Positions 36,619 through 46,371 are shown, counted from the first letter of the stretch. The stretch: DNA of 64,000 nt from Candidatus Poribacteria bacterium (GCA_003635315.1 PYJD01000008.1:124001-188000); one strand, 5' to 3'. The notes: generated from the sequence alone by a model not told the origin. Program-made: numbers and translations.

Positions 36619-38247
36619 ATGAAAATTAGTCGTAAAAAGCTCATCTTAATTATACTTCTCACCTTACTTGGAATTATCCTTTTGCTATCCGTAATTTATC
36701 AAAAAACTGCCCTTTGGAAACCTGAACAAAGCCTAATTACTCTTCTACCCAAATCCCCTTTATGTTATTTAACACTTAAGGAGTTGGAAGGTCTTGTAAA
36801 GACTTTTAATGAGAGTGAATTTGGAGAACAATCGCGTAAAATGCCGCTCATTTCATATATTAGAAATCAACTTTGGTGGAGACAATTGGTGTATCAGAAG
36901 TTAGTATGGGAAGCTGAAATGGGTGGAAAGCTTGATATGGATGGGGTTAATGGACATTTTGGAACAGAAGCGATAATGGCATTGTATCAACGTGAAGGAG
37001 AACTGTCGTTTCTTCTCATTACAGAAGTTGGGGGACCAGAAAAGCTTGGGATCGAAGCCATTACTGCTACAGATGCTATTAATCCCAAGTATGAACGGAT
37101 TCAGAGAGAATACAAGGGTCTAACTATTAATACTATTACTGGATACCCGCGTGATTTTAGTTATACTTTCATTGGAAAAATAGGTGTTTTAAGTCTTAGT
37201 CCAATTCTTGTTGCGGAAGTGATTGACAATTTTACTCAGCAAGCGAATGGATTTCTTGAATCACATCCCTTTAATGAAAAGATAATAAAAAGTTATGATC
37301 AAGAGTCTAACACCGCTTATCTGGATATTTCTGGTATGTCATTATTAGTAGGAGGATCGAAGGATTATTCATTTCCTATTGTAGAGCAAATCCTACCTAT
37401 GATAAAGGATTATGATTATTGTACAATAGGAAATCACTACTCGGATGGTATGATTTATTCTCAATTACGTCTTGGTGAACCTGATACATTAGCTATTAGA
37501 GAATCTAAATCACTACCAGCATCATTACCTAAACAGACTGCAATTAGAGTATTTAATCCACAGCAGGATTTGACAATGTTGTGGAATACAGTTAGAGATG
37601 GATTGAAGATTAATTCTGAATCTGATCTACCTAATTTTACAGATCTTCTGAAGGGTGAAATGACAATTGGGATGATAGCCCATACCGAGGGTGAAGATAC
37701 TAAATTCCCTTCAGTAGTAATATCGGTGCCTATCTTAGACAGATCCGTTTTTGATAAAAGGATTACAAGCTTAGATAAAACTAATCTCATGATAAGTGGG
37801 AAGGCTTTAGAATTTCTTGAACCGGAAGAATACAGTGGGATTACGATTCAACCGGTAAAATTACGGTTACATTTCCTATTATCATTGGTTGGGGGATATG
37901 CCGTAATCAATGACGAATTTGTATTTTCTACTACTCTAAATGGCATGAGAGAAGTTATTGACACACGAATTGGCAATAAACCAGAACTCTCGGAATTGAG
38001 ACTTCCATTAAATGATGATGTAATTTACGGATATATTCAACCCGAACTGCTAATTCCTGAAGTAAGGCGTTTACTACCGCTTATTTCGTTGCTTATGTCA
38101 CTTTCAGGACAAAAGATAGATTTGAGATTAATTCAACAATTAAGGGACAATTTATTTCCGTTAGAATATCTTGGTCCGATTACTGTTGCAGTGAATAAGG
38201 ATGAAAAAGGGATTGAAGCAAATATAGAGATAGACTTAGAGAAGTGA
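36619..38247 (+). CDS. DUF3352 protein, membrane anchored
   Basis: A 542-residue protein with one N-terminal membrane helix (LILIILLTLLGIILLLSVIY) and a long extracytoplasmic domain. SLITLLPKSPLCYLTLKELEGL at the start of the domain matches the usual opening of DUF3352 proteins (LP..A..Y). The remaining alpha/beta repeats and the PITVAV ending also fit. Function is unknown. ATG 36619 places the helix directly after a short basic lead (KISRKK), so it is preferred over ATG 36583, which adds 12 residues. It is divergent from the DUF6785-like gene. Confidence 0.72.
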   Translation: MKISRKKLILIILLTLLGIILLLSVIYQKTALWKPEQSLITLLPKSPLCYLTLKELEGLVKTFNESEFGEQSRKMPLISYIRNQLWWRQLVYQKLVWEAEMGGKLDMDGVNGHFGTEAIMALYQREGELSFLLITEVGGPEKLGIEAITATDAINPKYERIQREYKGLTINTITGYPRDFSYTFIGKIGVLSLSPILVAEVIDNFTQQANGFLESHPFNEKIIKSYDQESNTAYLDISGMSLLVGGSKDYSFPIVEQILPMIKDYDYCTIGNHYSDGMIYSQLRLGEPDTLAIRESKSLPASLPKQTAIRVFNPQQDLTMLWNTVRDGLKINSESDLPNFTDLLKGEMTIGMIAHTEGEDTKFPSVVISVPILDRSVFDKRITSLDKTNLMISGKALEFLEPEEYSGITIQPVKLRLHFLLSLVGGYAVINDEFVFSTTLNGMREVIDTRIGNKPELSELRLPLNDDVIYGYIQPELLIPEVRRLLPLISLLMSLSGQKIDLRLIQQLRDNLFPLEYLGPITVAVNKDEKGIEANIEIDLEK

Positions 38248-38336
38248 GAATGAGCTTGTTTTTGACAAGTGTAGGGAAATAAAGGAATAGCTATTACATA
38301 ATAAAATTTATAGATTATAGATCGGATAACATTAAG

Positions 38337-39389
38337 ATGAAATCAAAGATTGGTATTGGTATAGTAAGTTTTGCTCATGGACATGCTAATGCATATTGTA
38401 ATCAGATGGTATCTTTTGATGATGTGAACCTCATTGGTTGTTGGGATGATAATGAGGAACGTGGTAGGCGTGCTGCTGAACAATATAATATGAAATATTC
38501 CCCACATCTTGAAGATATAGTATGTAATTCGGAAATAGATGCAGTGATTGTTACCTGTGAGACAAACAGACATGCTGAGATGGTTGTGGCGGCAGCGAAA
38601 GAAGGAAAAGATATATTATGCCAGAAACCTATGGCACTCACACTTGAGGATTGTGATGTAATTGGAGATATTGTAAGAAAGACGGGTGTGAAATTCATGA
38701 TGGCTCATCAGATGCGACGTGATCCAGCGAATATTGCTATGAAAGAATTGATTGACAGTGGGGTCTTGGGAAAGATTGGGATGCTTCGAAGACGTCATTG
38801 CATTAATGTCCTTTTTAATGAAGCATTTGTTACAGGACCAAGTAAATGGCATATTGATCCAGAGAAGAATATGGGTATGTTTATGGATGATGCATCTCAT
38901 GCGACCGATTTTATTTATTGGATGCTTGGGAAACCATTGAGTGTGATGGCTGAAATTGATAATGTACTTACAGATGTAGCACCTGATGATACAGGTGTTG
39001 CGATTTATCGATTTGAAGATGGTGCAATGGCTGTCCTCCTAAATACGTCTGTAACTTTAGCGGGTGAGAATACAACAGAGATTTATGGAGATAATGGGGT
39101 TGCAATCCAGAATTATGGGGATGCTCCATCTTGCAATTTACCAAGACCTGATAATGCTGTAGCCTTGAAACTCTATACTAAGGATGAACCATCATGGAAA
39201 GATCTGGGAATAGAAATTCCTGATGGACACGGGGTTAGAATTGGTGGAGTTCCACGACCATTCATTGATTGTTTAAAGAGTGATTCTATCCCTGATGTGT
39301 CTGTTGAGGAAGGAAGGGTTTCAGTGGAAATGGTGTTAGGTGCGTATCAATCTGCTCAGGAAGGGAAACGGGTAACTTTCCCATTATAA
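38337..39389 (+). CDS. Gfo/Idh/MocA-family oxidoreductase
   Basis: A 350-residue NAD(P)-dependent dehydrogenase. The N-terminal Rossmann part IGIGIVSFAHGHANAYCNQM lacks the classic G-G-GG pattern and has GHA instead. CQKPMALTLEDCDVI near residue 98 is the conserved K-P motif of the family with the catalytic lysine. The C-terminal beta-sheet domain carries DDASHATDFIYWMLG, including the usual D-x-x-H-x-x-D. Members oxidise sugars, inositols or amino sugars; the substrate is not predictable. It stands alone between the DUF3352 gene and a hairpin repeat. Confidence 0.85.
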   Translation: MKSKIGIGIVSFAHGHANAYCNQMVSFDDVNLIGCWDDNEERGRRAAEQYNMKYSPHLEDIVCNSEIDAVIVTCETNRHAEMVVAAAKEGKDILCQKPMALTLEDCDVIGDIVRKTGVKFMMAHQMRRDPANIAMKELIDSGVLGKIGMLRRRHCINVLFNEAFVTGPSKWHIDPEKNMGMFMDDASHATDFIYWMLGKPLSVMAEIDNVLTDVAPDDTGVAIYRFEDGAMAVLLNTSVTLAGENTTEIYGDNGVAIQNYGDAPSCNLPRPDNAVALKLYTKDEPSWKDLGIEIPDGHGVRIGGVPRPFIDCLKSDSIPDVSVEEGRVSVEMVLGAYQSAQEGKRVTFPL

Positions 39390-39432
39390 TTGATTTTATA
39401 GTAAATTTTTGAATTAATGTAACATTTTGAGA

Positions 39433-39498
39433 TGTAGGAGGGAACTCCGATTCCCGACTATCACTGCGTAAAATCGCGATTCGGAAATCGCTCCTACA
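39433..39498. repeat. Long imperfect hairpin between convergent genes
   Basis: The 25-base arms 39433-39457 and 39474-39498 match at about 20 of 25 positions when folded (TGTAGGAG at one end, CTCCTACA at the other), with a 16-base loop. It lies between the stop of the Gfo/Idh gene and the stop of the convergent SDR gene. It could serve both as a terminator. It is GC-richer than the surroundings and looks like a dispersed intergenic palindrome. Confidence 0.6.
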
Positions 39499-39536
39499 GG
39501 GATTTTGTGTTATTATTTTTAATGTTTACTATAATT

Positions 39537-40271
39537 CTAAGGACTCACCCGTCTCATTATACTGAGAATCTGTCCGGTTGGACCACTATCGGTGGGTTGT
39601 GTAGCTAAGAATAGAGCAGATGCGACAACCTGTTCGGGTTCTTTCCATGGGTCACTCTGACCTCTAAATGTATCCGTACTTTCCCATGCGGGTTTTGATA
39701 GTTGTGTTTTCACAGGACCAGGTATGAGTACATTAGCAATGATCCCATCCTGCCAAACCTCTTCAGCTATGGATTGTGTTAATCCATGTAATGCAGCTTT
39801 CGAAGCACTATATATACTCAGATTCGCATGTCCCACTTGTCCTAATCCTGAACCTATATTGATAATGTTTCCACTATTCTGTTTTTGCATTATAGGCAAT
39901 ACATACCGACAGCAATGCACTACTGCCATAACATTCACCTGCCATACCTGATGCCATTCTTCATCAGTTGAATCTAAGAACAATCCTCTTGGATTAATAC
40001 CTGCATTATTAACCAATATATCTATACGGTTATATTCTTCAATTGTTCTATTCACAAGAGCTTCAACCGCTGTTTGATCGGTAACATCTGCGGGTATAGC
40101 AAGGACATTCCCGCCATTATCGGTAATCTCATTTGCTACATCATCCAATTGGTCAGTAGTTCTTGAAGTGATTACAACATTTGCACCTTCGGCAGCGAAT
40201 GCAATTGAAAGAGCTTTACCAATCCCTCGTCCACCACCAGTTACTATTACAGTTTTATCTTTTAGTTGCAT
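39537..40271 (-). CDS. Short-chain dehydrogenase/reductase
   Basis: A 244-residue classical SDR. TGGGRGIGKAL at residues 11-21 is the cofactor-binding glycine motif. NNAG lies near residue 88. The catalytic set is a serine in GSGLGQVG and YSASKAALHG (Y-x3-K). R-T after the second strand (TSRTTDQ) suggests a preference for NADP. It most resembles 3-oxoacyl-ACP reductase-like SDRs, a label that often hides sugar or secondary alcohol substrates. It stands alone on the minus strand upstream of the hairpin at 39433. Confidence 0.88.
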   Translation of the reverse strand: MQLKDKTVIVTGGGRGIGKALSIAFAAEGANVVITSRTTDQLDDVANEITDNGGNVLAIPADVTDQTAVEALVNRTIEEYNRIDILVNNAGINPRGLFLDSTDEEWHQVWQVNVMAVVHCCRYVLPIMQKQNSGNIINIGSGLGQVGHANLSIYSASKAALHGLTQSIAEEVWQDGIIANVLIPGPVKTQLSKPAWESTDTFRGQSDPWKEPEQVVASALFLATQPTDSGPTGQILSIMRRVSP

Positions 40272-40322
40272 TACCTAATCCTTCGTTTGCCATATCAATG
40301 TTCAGTCTTATTCTATATGTAG

Positions 40323-41147
40323 CTATTGGGAACTGGTTTTATTCCAAAAAGAAATTAGACGGGTTAATTGTGAACGTCCTATCTTTAATTTTCTTTTAAC
40401 ATCATTTGCTAATGTAGTAAGTAGGTCAGTTCCGCTTTTTTCTGCAGTTTCAACTTCCTTTTTCAACTGATACGTCTTCCCAGCTTTAATGCGATTAATC
40501 TCAGATTTCAGTTCACTGGTAACACTGTTAAGGTTACGGATTTCACTATGTAATTTTTTTCTTTTATCTGAAAGTGTCTGTTCAATTGATAAGTCAACTT
40601 CTGTATATCCTATACTCAATCGTTCAAGAGTTAGTAAATCCTGTTCTTGATATGCCCGGTTAATTAGTGGCATAATCTGCTCAGTGATATTTTCCTGTTC
40701 TGGTTTTTCTACTTTGTCAGGATGAAATCTTTTTGCAAGTTTCCTATATAGTGTTTGCAGCCTCTTTGCATCTTGATTGGGTAAATCGTCAAGTTTTGGA
40801 TTTTCGTCACCATCTTTCTGTCTATCAATAGACTCTAATCGTATTCTATTCTCATTGAAACATGCTGCAACGCGTTTCTCAATTTCCTCTTCACTTATAT
40901 CTTCTCTTCGCAATTTTAATCTTAGTCGATATTCTTGTGTTTCAAGTTCAATCTTATCAAGTTCAAGATAAAAGTTCCCGACCTGTGTATTATATCGGTG
41001 TTGAAATAGATCAACTTCTTCTTTCATTTGTTCCATAGTAATAGTAAGTTGTTCTATATTAGCTTGTTTTTCTTTGATAGATTGAAGTAGGCGTAGTATC
41101 TCCTTATCATCTTGATCCGTAATATTAACTAAGGTAGTAGGTGTCAT
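40323..41147 (-). CDS. J-domain protein with N-terminal coiled coil
   Basis: A 274-residue protein. Residues 12-115 are charged and heptad-rich (probable coiled coil). A J-domain follows at about 125-175 with [20 protein letters not shown], where HPD lies at 142-144 and would stimulate an Hsp70 ATPase. A second coiled-coil stretch ([19 protein letters not shown]) fills residues 205-240. No zinc or glycine-rich domain is present, so it is not a full DnaJ. Its ATG overlaps the IF-1 stop by 4 bases, so the two are translationally coupled. That may link it to translation or ribosome-associated folding. Confidence 0.82.
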   Translation of the reverse strand: MTPTTLVNITDQDDKEILRLLQSIKEKQANIEQLTITMEQMKEEVDLFQHRYNTQVGNFYLELDKIELETQEYRLRLKLRREDISEEEIEKRVAACFNENRIRLESIDRQKDGDENPKLDDLPNQDAKRLQTLYRKLAKRFHPDKVEKPEQENITEQIMPLINRAYQEQDLLTLERLSIGYTEVDLSIEQTLSDKRKKLHSEIRNLNSVTSELKSEINRIKAGKTYQLKKEVETAEKSGTDLLTTLANDVKRKLKIGRSQLTRLISFWNKTSSQ

Positions 41148-41524
41148 GGCTTACGATATGTAATACGTCCACGTGATAGGTCATAAGGAGATAGTTCAAC
41201 AGTAACCTTATCACCGGGTTCAATTTTGATAAAATGTTTACGCATTCTACCTGAGATATGTGCAAGGATCTGGTGCTTATTTTCTAATTCAACCTTGAAC
41301 ATTGCATTTGGTAGCGGTTCAACAACAACACCTTCAACTTCGATTTTATCATTCTTAGATTGTGAAGGTTCAGGTGTTTCTTCTACATTCTCAGTAACCT
41401 CTGGTTCTTCAACCAGCTGTTTCTTTTGTTGTTTACGATTCGGTCTTTTCCTTGCAGGTGGACGACTAAATTTCCTTTTTCTATTCCCAGAAGGTTTGCG
41501 GTTCAAAATATGAAATCCTCTCAT
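41144..41524 (-). CDS. infA: Translation initiation factor IF-1 with a basic N-terminal extension
   Basis: A 126-residue protein whose last ~72 residues are IF-1: [40 protein letters not shown] and [19 protein letters not shown]-1 binds the 30S A site during initiation. Normal IF-1 is 70-75 residues, but here about 53 residues precede it. The first half of this lead is very basic ([21 protein letters not shown]), the second half acidic. No ATG, GTG or TTG codon occurs between the first ATG and the IF-1 core in this frame, so the extension must be translated. It is followed by a coupled J-domain gene. Confidence 0.92.
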   Translation of the reverse strand: MRGFHILNRKPSGNRKRKFSRPPARKRPNRKQQKKQLVEEPEVTENVEETPEPSQSKNDKIEVEGVVVEPLPNAMFKVELENKHQILAHISGRMRKHFIKIEPGDKVTVELSPYDLSRGRITYRKP

Positions 41525-41578
41525 TTAAATAGATTAATTAAGTTAGAATATGACGCAATTACTGTAATTTAACAGATA

Positions 41579-42367
41579 TTATTCATCATAACTAAAAGAT
41601 TTACCAGCTTCAAGAACAAGTTCACGAAAGAAGTCTATTGAAGATTTTAGTTGTTCTTCAGTTTCTTGGCTTTCTGAACTTGTTGAAACAAAGTCGATAG
41701 GCATAGAATTCCCTTCAGTGTTTCGAAGAGATACATATGCCTTTAGGTATACATCAGGATAGCGTTCCATTACTTTTTGCATTAGAGGTGAAACTTCAGC
41801 CTCAAACATACTTACATATACGCGTGCAGTACTAATTTCATCACGGTATCGATCTATAATTAAAGGTTGAATGTATGCATCAAATATAGCCTTCATTTCC
41901 CGTGGTGGACCTGGCATCATCATAATTGTGGACATTTTATACTCAACACTAATACATGGCGCCCATCCAGCAGGATTTTGATATACTTGAGCAGTTTCAG
42001 GAATTGTTGCCATTTTGGTAAGAGCCTCATTAAGAATGTCGTCCTCAGGCATCTCACGTCGTTTTTTGTACTCAGCCACTGTTTCATTACTTACAATTGG
42101 TTTTGTTCCAATGAGAGATGCAATGACGGCAACAGTCATATCATCAGGAGTTGGACCAAGTCCCCCAGTAGTTAGAATAAGTGCCGTTTCCCGTTGAATT
42201 GCTGAACTTATGGCTTCAGTCATCTCATCAAAATCATCCCGTAGCATTGTTACCCGTCGTAACTCACCACCATTTTGAAGGATTTGCTGAGCAATCCAAT
42301 GTGCATTTGTATCCTGAATTTGTCCTAATACTAATTCAGTACCCACAGAGAATAATTCAATAGCCAC
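41579..42367 (-). CDS. CinA-like molybdopterin-binding domain protein
   Basis: A 262-residue protein starting MAIELFSVGTELVLGQIQDTN, the classic CinA/MoaB-type opening. LILTTGGLGPTPDDMTVAVIA carries the conserved GGxGPTxDD motif, and MMMPGPPREMKAIFD the later PGxPxE-like motif. Full CinA (about 410 residues) adds a C-terminal nicotinamide-mononucleotide deamidase domain, which is missing here. The protein is therefore the N-terminal COG1058 type, linked to ADP-ribose hydrolysis in other bacteria. The stop comes shortly after the domain, so this looks natural rather than truncated. Confidence 0.85.
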   Translation of the reverse strand: MAIELFSVGTELVLGQIQDTNAHWIAQQILQNGGELRRVTMLRDDFDEMTEAISSAIQRETALILTTGGLGPTPDDMTVAVIASLIGTKPIVSNETVAEYKKRREMPEDDILNEALTKMATIPETAQVYQNPAGWAPCISVEYKMSTIMMMPGPPREMKAIFDAYIQPLIIDRYRDEISTARVYVSMFEAEVSPLMQKVMERYPDVYLKAYVSLRNTEGNSMPIDFVSTSSESQETEEQLKSSIDFFRELVLEAGKSFSYDE

Positions 42368-42380
42368 TAATATCTCCTAC

Positions 42381-43418
42381 TTACAAGATCTGATTGAGAA
42401 ATTGAAAAGCTTTTACACCATAGAAACTATGTCCTGCCTCAAAGACTTCTATATCCAATTTGTCCTCTGCATTGAAAATTTTGAAGATTTCTTTTGCGCG
42501 TATATATGAGGAACGTGTAGCATCTATTGGGAAGATCGTGTCTTCAGTACCAGATTCAACAAACAGAGCTCTTGGTGCGATTAATCCTGCAATATCGTAC
42601 ATCTCGGCATATTTTAGCACATTTGGAATATAATTGTCTATACAATGGCTAATGCTAAGTATACTATCCTTGAAAGTATTAAAATAGCCACTAACTACAG
42701 CAACCTTAACCCTTTGGTCAATTGCTGCGGTGTAGAATGATGTAGTACCCCCACCGGATATACCCATTATACCTAATCGGTCCATATCTACATCAGGTCG
42801 AGTTGATAAATAATCATAAGACCGAATTGCATCGTATACACGCCAACCCACCATAGTCTGTCCCAGTAAAAATGCTGCCCCAGAGCTTGGTTGACAGGAC
42901 GAACTCCCACCACCCCTTTCACGTGCTACAGAATCTCTTCTATGTCCAAAACCAAATTGCTCAATAGCCAATACAGAATATCCATTTGCAACACACTGAA
43001 GGGCGAAGTCGTTTTGGTAACCTCCATATTCATCCCGCATCGTTCCATCTTCATCAATTCCAACGATATCGTCCACACCACGACCATGACCTGCTAAACA
43101 TAAAATTGTTGGATTTTGCGTGTCAATTTTGTCTTTTGGTGCTAAAAAATAACCAAAAACCTTCATATTAGATCTACTAAAAAATATGACAGTCTCGCGA
43201 GTGTATTCTTGGAACTCATTGAATTCTATTATTTCTGATTGTAAGTCACACACAGAAGATCGGAACCCACCAATCAATTCAATAAGTTTTACCCGTAATT
43301 TGGCTTGCCATAATTCGGCTTCATATAAATTCGTAGAAGTGAATTCGAATTGTTGCGGCGTTTCATCATATAACTGATGTGAGAATTCAAGTGTATCAAG
43401 GAATTTATCAGTATTCAT
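42381..43418 (-). CDS. Alpha/beta hydrolase (acetyl-esterase/Abhydrolase_7-like)
   Basis: A 345-residue serine hydrolase. LGIMGISGGGTTSFYTAAID gives nucleophile S221 in GxSGG. GTEDTIFP gives acid D293 and EAGHSFYG histidine H330, completing the triad. LCLAGHGRGVDDIVG at about 106-120 forms the oxyanion-side loop. An N-terminal 80-residue helical lead matches a family of abhydrolases related to acetyl-xylan esterase. There is no signal peptide, so it is likely cytosolic. It lies 14 bases upstream of the CinA-like gene, on the same strand, and may share its transcript. The substrate is unknown. Confidence 0.82.
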   Translation of the reverse strand: MNTDKFLDTLEFSHQLYDETPQQFEFTSTNLYEAELWQAKLRVKLIELIGGFRSSVCDLQSEIIEFNEFQEYTRETVIFFSRSNMKVFGYFLAPKDKIDTQNPTILCLAGHGRGVDDIVGIDEDGTMRDEYGGYQNDFALQCVANGYSVLAIEQFGFGHRRDSVARERGGGSSSCQPSSGAAFLLGQTMVGWRVYDAIRSYDYLSTRPDVDMDRLGIMGISGGGTTSFYTAAIDQRVKVAVVSGYFNTFKDSILSISHCIDNYIPNVLKYAEMYDIAGLIAPRALFVESGTEDTIFPIDATRSSYIRAKEIFKIFNAEDKLDIEVFEAGHSFYGVKAFQFLNQIL

Positions 43419-43442
43419 GTGTTCATGTAAGTATTCTTTTTG

Positions 43443-44702
43443 TTACTGATTCAATAAATTCAGAATCAAACCAGTAGCCATTTTTGGATAAAAATATGTA
43501 GATTTCTGCGGCATAATTGATCCTGCCATAGCTACATCTAAAACTTGTTCAACTGGTGTAGGATTCATTAATATCGCCACGCGTCCTGAGCTTTCATTGA
43601 CATGGTTAATTGCATCTTCAGTATATGCAGTATAACTAATGTGTTCAGCGAGATTCTCGATTTTAAAAAGTCCATTAATAATAGTATCCTGAACGATGGA
43701 TACATCTAATCTCTCAGTATTGTCAGTTGGTATCAATAATTTATATTTCTTATCAGATGTATATAATCCAAAAACAGAAGATTTACCTTTTAATTCCTCT
43801 AATTTCACCATTAGAGAAGATAAATTATCCATCTGATGAACATCGAAATCTTCATATATATATTTCATAGCATTCTCAATCTGTACAGCACTAAGATTAG
43901 ATAGTAATCGGTGAATTGCTAAGACTGCTAAACCAGATGATTCCATACGAACCAAATTCATCATCATGTAATCGTATCCATTAAAATCTGTTCCCAATCC
44001 TTTCTGTTCCATCTCTTGCCGGAAGGTAAGGGCAGTTTCATAACGATGATGTCCATCAGCAATCAATAAAGGTTTTGTCTTAAACAAAGATTTTATTTTT
44101 TCATTGGATTGTAAATGTTTTAACGTCCATATTCTATGTGTACTCCCAAATACTTCAGGACAATCGACATCAGGCATATTCTCTTGTGTAAACAGATGCA
44201 TAATTTCTTCAATCTCACCATCTGAATCTTGGTATAAAAGAAATATTGGACTTAGATTGGCATGACATGTCCGCATTAGATTGAGTCTATCAATTTTTGG
44301 ACCTGCATGTGTTTTTTCATGAGGAAAAATGACTCTATTTTCAAATGGTTCAAGTTTTACATTAGCAATTAATGCGCGTCGAGAGTAATCTCTTCCATCT
44401 GGAGCATGAAACGATTGATCATAGATGTAATATGTTGGTTCACTATCACGAACGAGGATACTGTCATCAATCCATTGATTCAATAATTGGGCTGCCCGGG
44501 TATATTGATTGTCCTTGTCGTTATCATTTTTATTGGGTTGGCTAAGTATTAGACGGATAATATTGGCGGGGTGTCGTTGTTCTAATTCTCTTTGTTCATC
44601 TGGTTTGATGACATCATAAGGTGGGGCGATAACATCTACTATATTTCCAACTTTCTTAGGATTATATCGTAGACCACGAAAGGGTATAACTGTCGTATCC
44701 AT
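43443..44702 (-). CDS. DUF1015 family protein
   Basis: A 419-residue protein matching DUF1015: IPFRGLRYNPKKVGNIVDVIAP at the start, PPYDVI, HEKTHAGPKIDRLNLMRTCHAN in the middle, LLIADGHHRYETAL with the conserved DGHHR, and MMPTP/MPQKSTYFYPKMATGL-like motifs near the end. The family is widespread, often near serine or amino-acid genes, and has no settled function; a kinase-like or SerC-associated role has been proposed for relatives. The gene is complete and lies between a hydrolase and a cysteine synthase-like gene on the same strand. Confidence 0.9.
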   Translation of the reverse strand: MDTTVIPFRGLRYNPKKVGNIVDVIAPPYDVIKPDEQRELEQRHPANIIRLILSQPNKNDNDKDNQYTRAAQLLNQWIDDSILVRDSEPTYYIYDQSFHAPDGRDYSRRALIANVKLEPFENRVIFPHEKTHAGPKIDRLNLMRTCHANLSPIFLLYQDSDGEIEEIMHLFTQENMPDVDCPEVFGSTHRIWTLKHLQSNEKIKSLFKTKPLLIADGHHRYETALTFRQEMEQKGLGTDFNGYDYMMMNLVRMESSGLAVLAIHRLLSNLSAVQIENAMKYIYEDFDVHQMDNLSSLMVKLEELKGKSSVFGLYTSDKKYKLLIPTDNTERLDVSIVQDTIINGLFKIENLAEHISYTAYTEDAINHVNESSGRVAILMNPTPVEQVLDVAMAGSIMPQKSTYFYPKMATGLILNLLNQ

Positions 44703-44769
44703 ATAACTCCTGGTTTTTATAATCCAATGATTAAAATCAATATTTTCTCAATTGAATGGGTAGATGCTA

Positions 44770-45699
44770 TTAATCCCATAAACTTGTACTAAAGTATCGT
44801 TCACCGAGATCATTAAAAACTGTTACTATTGTACCATTTTGTATATCTTTTGCTACTTGATATACACCGTATAGGTATCCACCGGATGATTGTCCTACGA
44901 ACCATCCTTGTTGTGCGAGTTTTAGACACATATCAAGAGCATTTTCAATTTTTGTAGGAATCTTGATGTCAATTACAGATTGGTCAAGTATTTCAGGAAC
45001 AATATCATCAGGATGGTCAAGTGATTTTAAGCCCTCTATACCTGGAAAGAGTTCTGTTGCTATAGAAACCACTTGAATATTAGAATTATATTCCTTAAGT
45101 CTTCGTCCGATACCAGTAATTGTACCACCTGTTCCAACACCTGCGACAAAGTGAGTAAGTTTTCCGTCAGTTTGTTCTAAGATTTCAACACCTGTCGTTT
45201 CATAATGAGCTAACCAGTTATTCTCATTCTCATATTGTGATTTAAAGAAGTATTTTTCAGGATTTTTTTCGTATCTACGATCAACCTCACGTAATGCTTC
45301 ATCATACCCAAGAATTGCATCAGTGTATACAATTTTTGCGCCGTGTGAGTGTATCCGTTTTTTTCTTTCTTCACTTGCATTATCTGGAATTACCAGCTCA
45401 ACTTGATAACCCAATGATGCCCCAATCATAGCATAAGCAATACCAGCATTGCCAGAACTGGAATCCAGTATAATTTTTTCTTTAGTTAGTTCCCCTGATG
45501 CGATTGCTTCAGTTAACATTCGTAAAACAGGTCTGTCTTTAATTGAACCTCCAGGATTATAGGTTTCAACTTTAGCGTATATATCAACATTTGGGAATTC
45601 GTTTTTGAATAGGTTAATTTTAACGAGGGGGGTTTTTCCGATTAATTGTAGTAATGGATAATCTGCAAGATTAACTGTTGAAACAGTTTGTTTGCTCAT
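44770..45699 (-). CDS. Cysteine synthase family PLP enzyme
   Basis: A 309-residue fold-type II PLP enzyme. YNPGGSIKDRP places the PLP lysine at K54. LDSSSGNAGIAYA gives the asparagine loop, and GVGTGGTITGIG the phosphate-binding glycines. VGQSSGGYLYG matches the C-terminal serine that contacts the pyridine. It resembles cysteine synthase B / O-acetylserine or O-phosphoserine sulfhydrylases, which make cysteine from sulfide. The N-terminus (QLIGKTPLVKI) is normal. A functional link to ATP sulfurylase 13 kb away is possible via sulfate assimilation but is not shown. Confidence 0.88.
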   Translation of the reverse strand: MSKQTVSTVNLADYPLLQLIGKTPLVKINLFKNEFPNVDIYAKVETYNPGGSIKDRPVLRMLTEAIASGELTKEKIILDSSSGNAGIAYAMIGASLGYQVELVIPDNASEERKKRIHSHGAKIVYTDAILGYDEALREVDRRYEKNPEKYFFKSQYENENNWLAHYETTGVEILEQTDGKLTHFVAGVGTGGTITGIGRRLKEYNSNIQVVSIATELFPGIEGLKSLDHPDDIVPEILDQSVIDIKIPTKIENALDMCLKLAQQGWFVGQSSGGYLYGVYQVAKDIQNGTIVTVFNDLGERYFSTSLWD

Positions 45700-45742
45700 G
45701 AAGTGATAAATACCCTACCTTTTCTGAAAACGAATTGGGGTT

Positions 45743-46351
45743 TTAATTGTCCATTCGTTCAAATAATATTCTTTTCAAATAGTCTATTGCTGCTTGTCCT
45801 GTTAATTCTTCATTGAGTATTGGGTAAACTTCAAATTCTGCTATTCTAATCGTGGGTTTTAGTCCATGTAGAGTTGGCAACCAATCCCTAAATGTATCAA
45901 AAAAGGCTCTTTGTGCAGCTCTTCCATTTACATACTGAAAATCAGTGGTTGTTCGTCGAAATCTTTCCGGTCCTTTTGCGAGTGCTTCAGAATAAAATTT
46001 CTGACAATACTCTATATATTTGTTGGTATTATATCCAACACTTATGTCTTGAGGATAATAATTGAATGACTCTTCTCTATATTTAGTAAAGTGTTGTAAT
46101 TCGTCGAATTCAACAATGAACTTGTAGGGATCGGGGAAATATGCATCTGGTGTCAGTAGACCGTCTGCCTTTGCAGTAGTTCCTTCCCAGTTTCCATTAA
46201 AATGGTTATACAAATTGATTATTTTATCGTAGTGTTCTCCAAAATGTTCTTTTTTTGGTTTATTACATAACCAATTAAACTGTGCTCTTTTTTCTGCTTT
46301 TGTTTCTAACGCCTGTTCAAGAAGAGCGATGATTCCAATTTCTAACCGCAT
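45743..46351 (-). CDS. Unrecognised protein with an EFDE-QHF motif
   Basis: A 202-residue cytosolic protein of unknown function. The middle section has DGLLTPDAYF, then FIVEFDELQHFTKYREESF and YYPQDISVG. A D..................E.DE.QHFT pattern occurs in a small family that I associate with DUF7255-like proteins, and it superficially resembles a PD-(D/E)xK nuclease core (D, then E-x-D/E). The C-terminus ends in a helical segment (IDYLKRILFERM). There is no signal or membrane segment. It sits between a cysteine synthase-like gene and a TIM-barrel gene, with 20-45 bases between genes. The nuclease idea is speculative. Confidence 0.5.
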   Translation of the reverse strand: MRLEIGIIALLEQALETKAEKRAQFNWLCNKPKKEHFGEHYDKIINLYNHFNGNWEGTTAKADGLLTPDAYFPDPYKFIVEFDELQHFTKYREESFNYYPQDISVGYNTNKYIEYCQKFYSEALAKGPERFRRTTTDFQYVNGRAAQRAFFDTFRDWLPTLHGLKPTIRIAEFEVYPILNEELTGQAAIDYLKRILFERMDN

Positions 46352-46371
46352 ATATGAAAGATAGAACTAAA

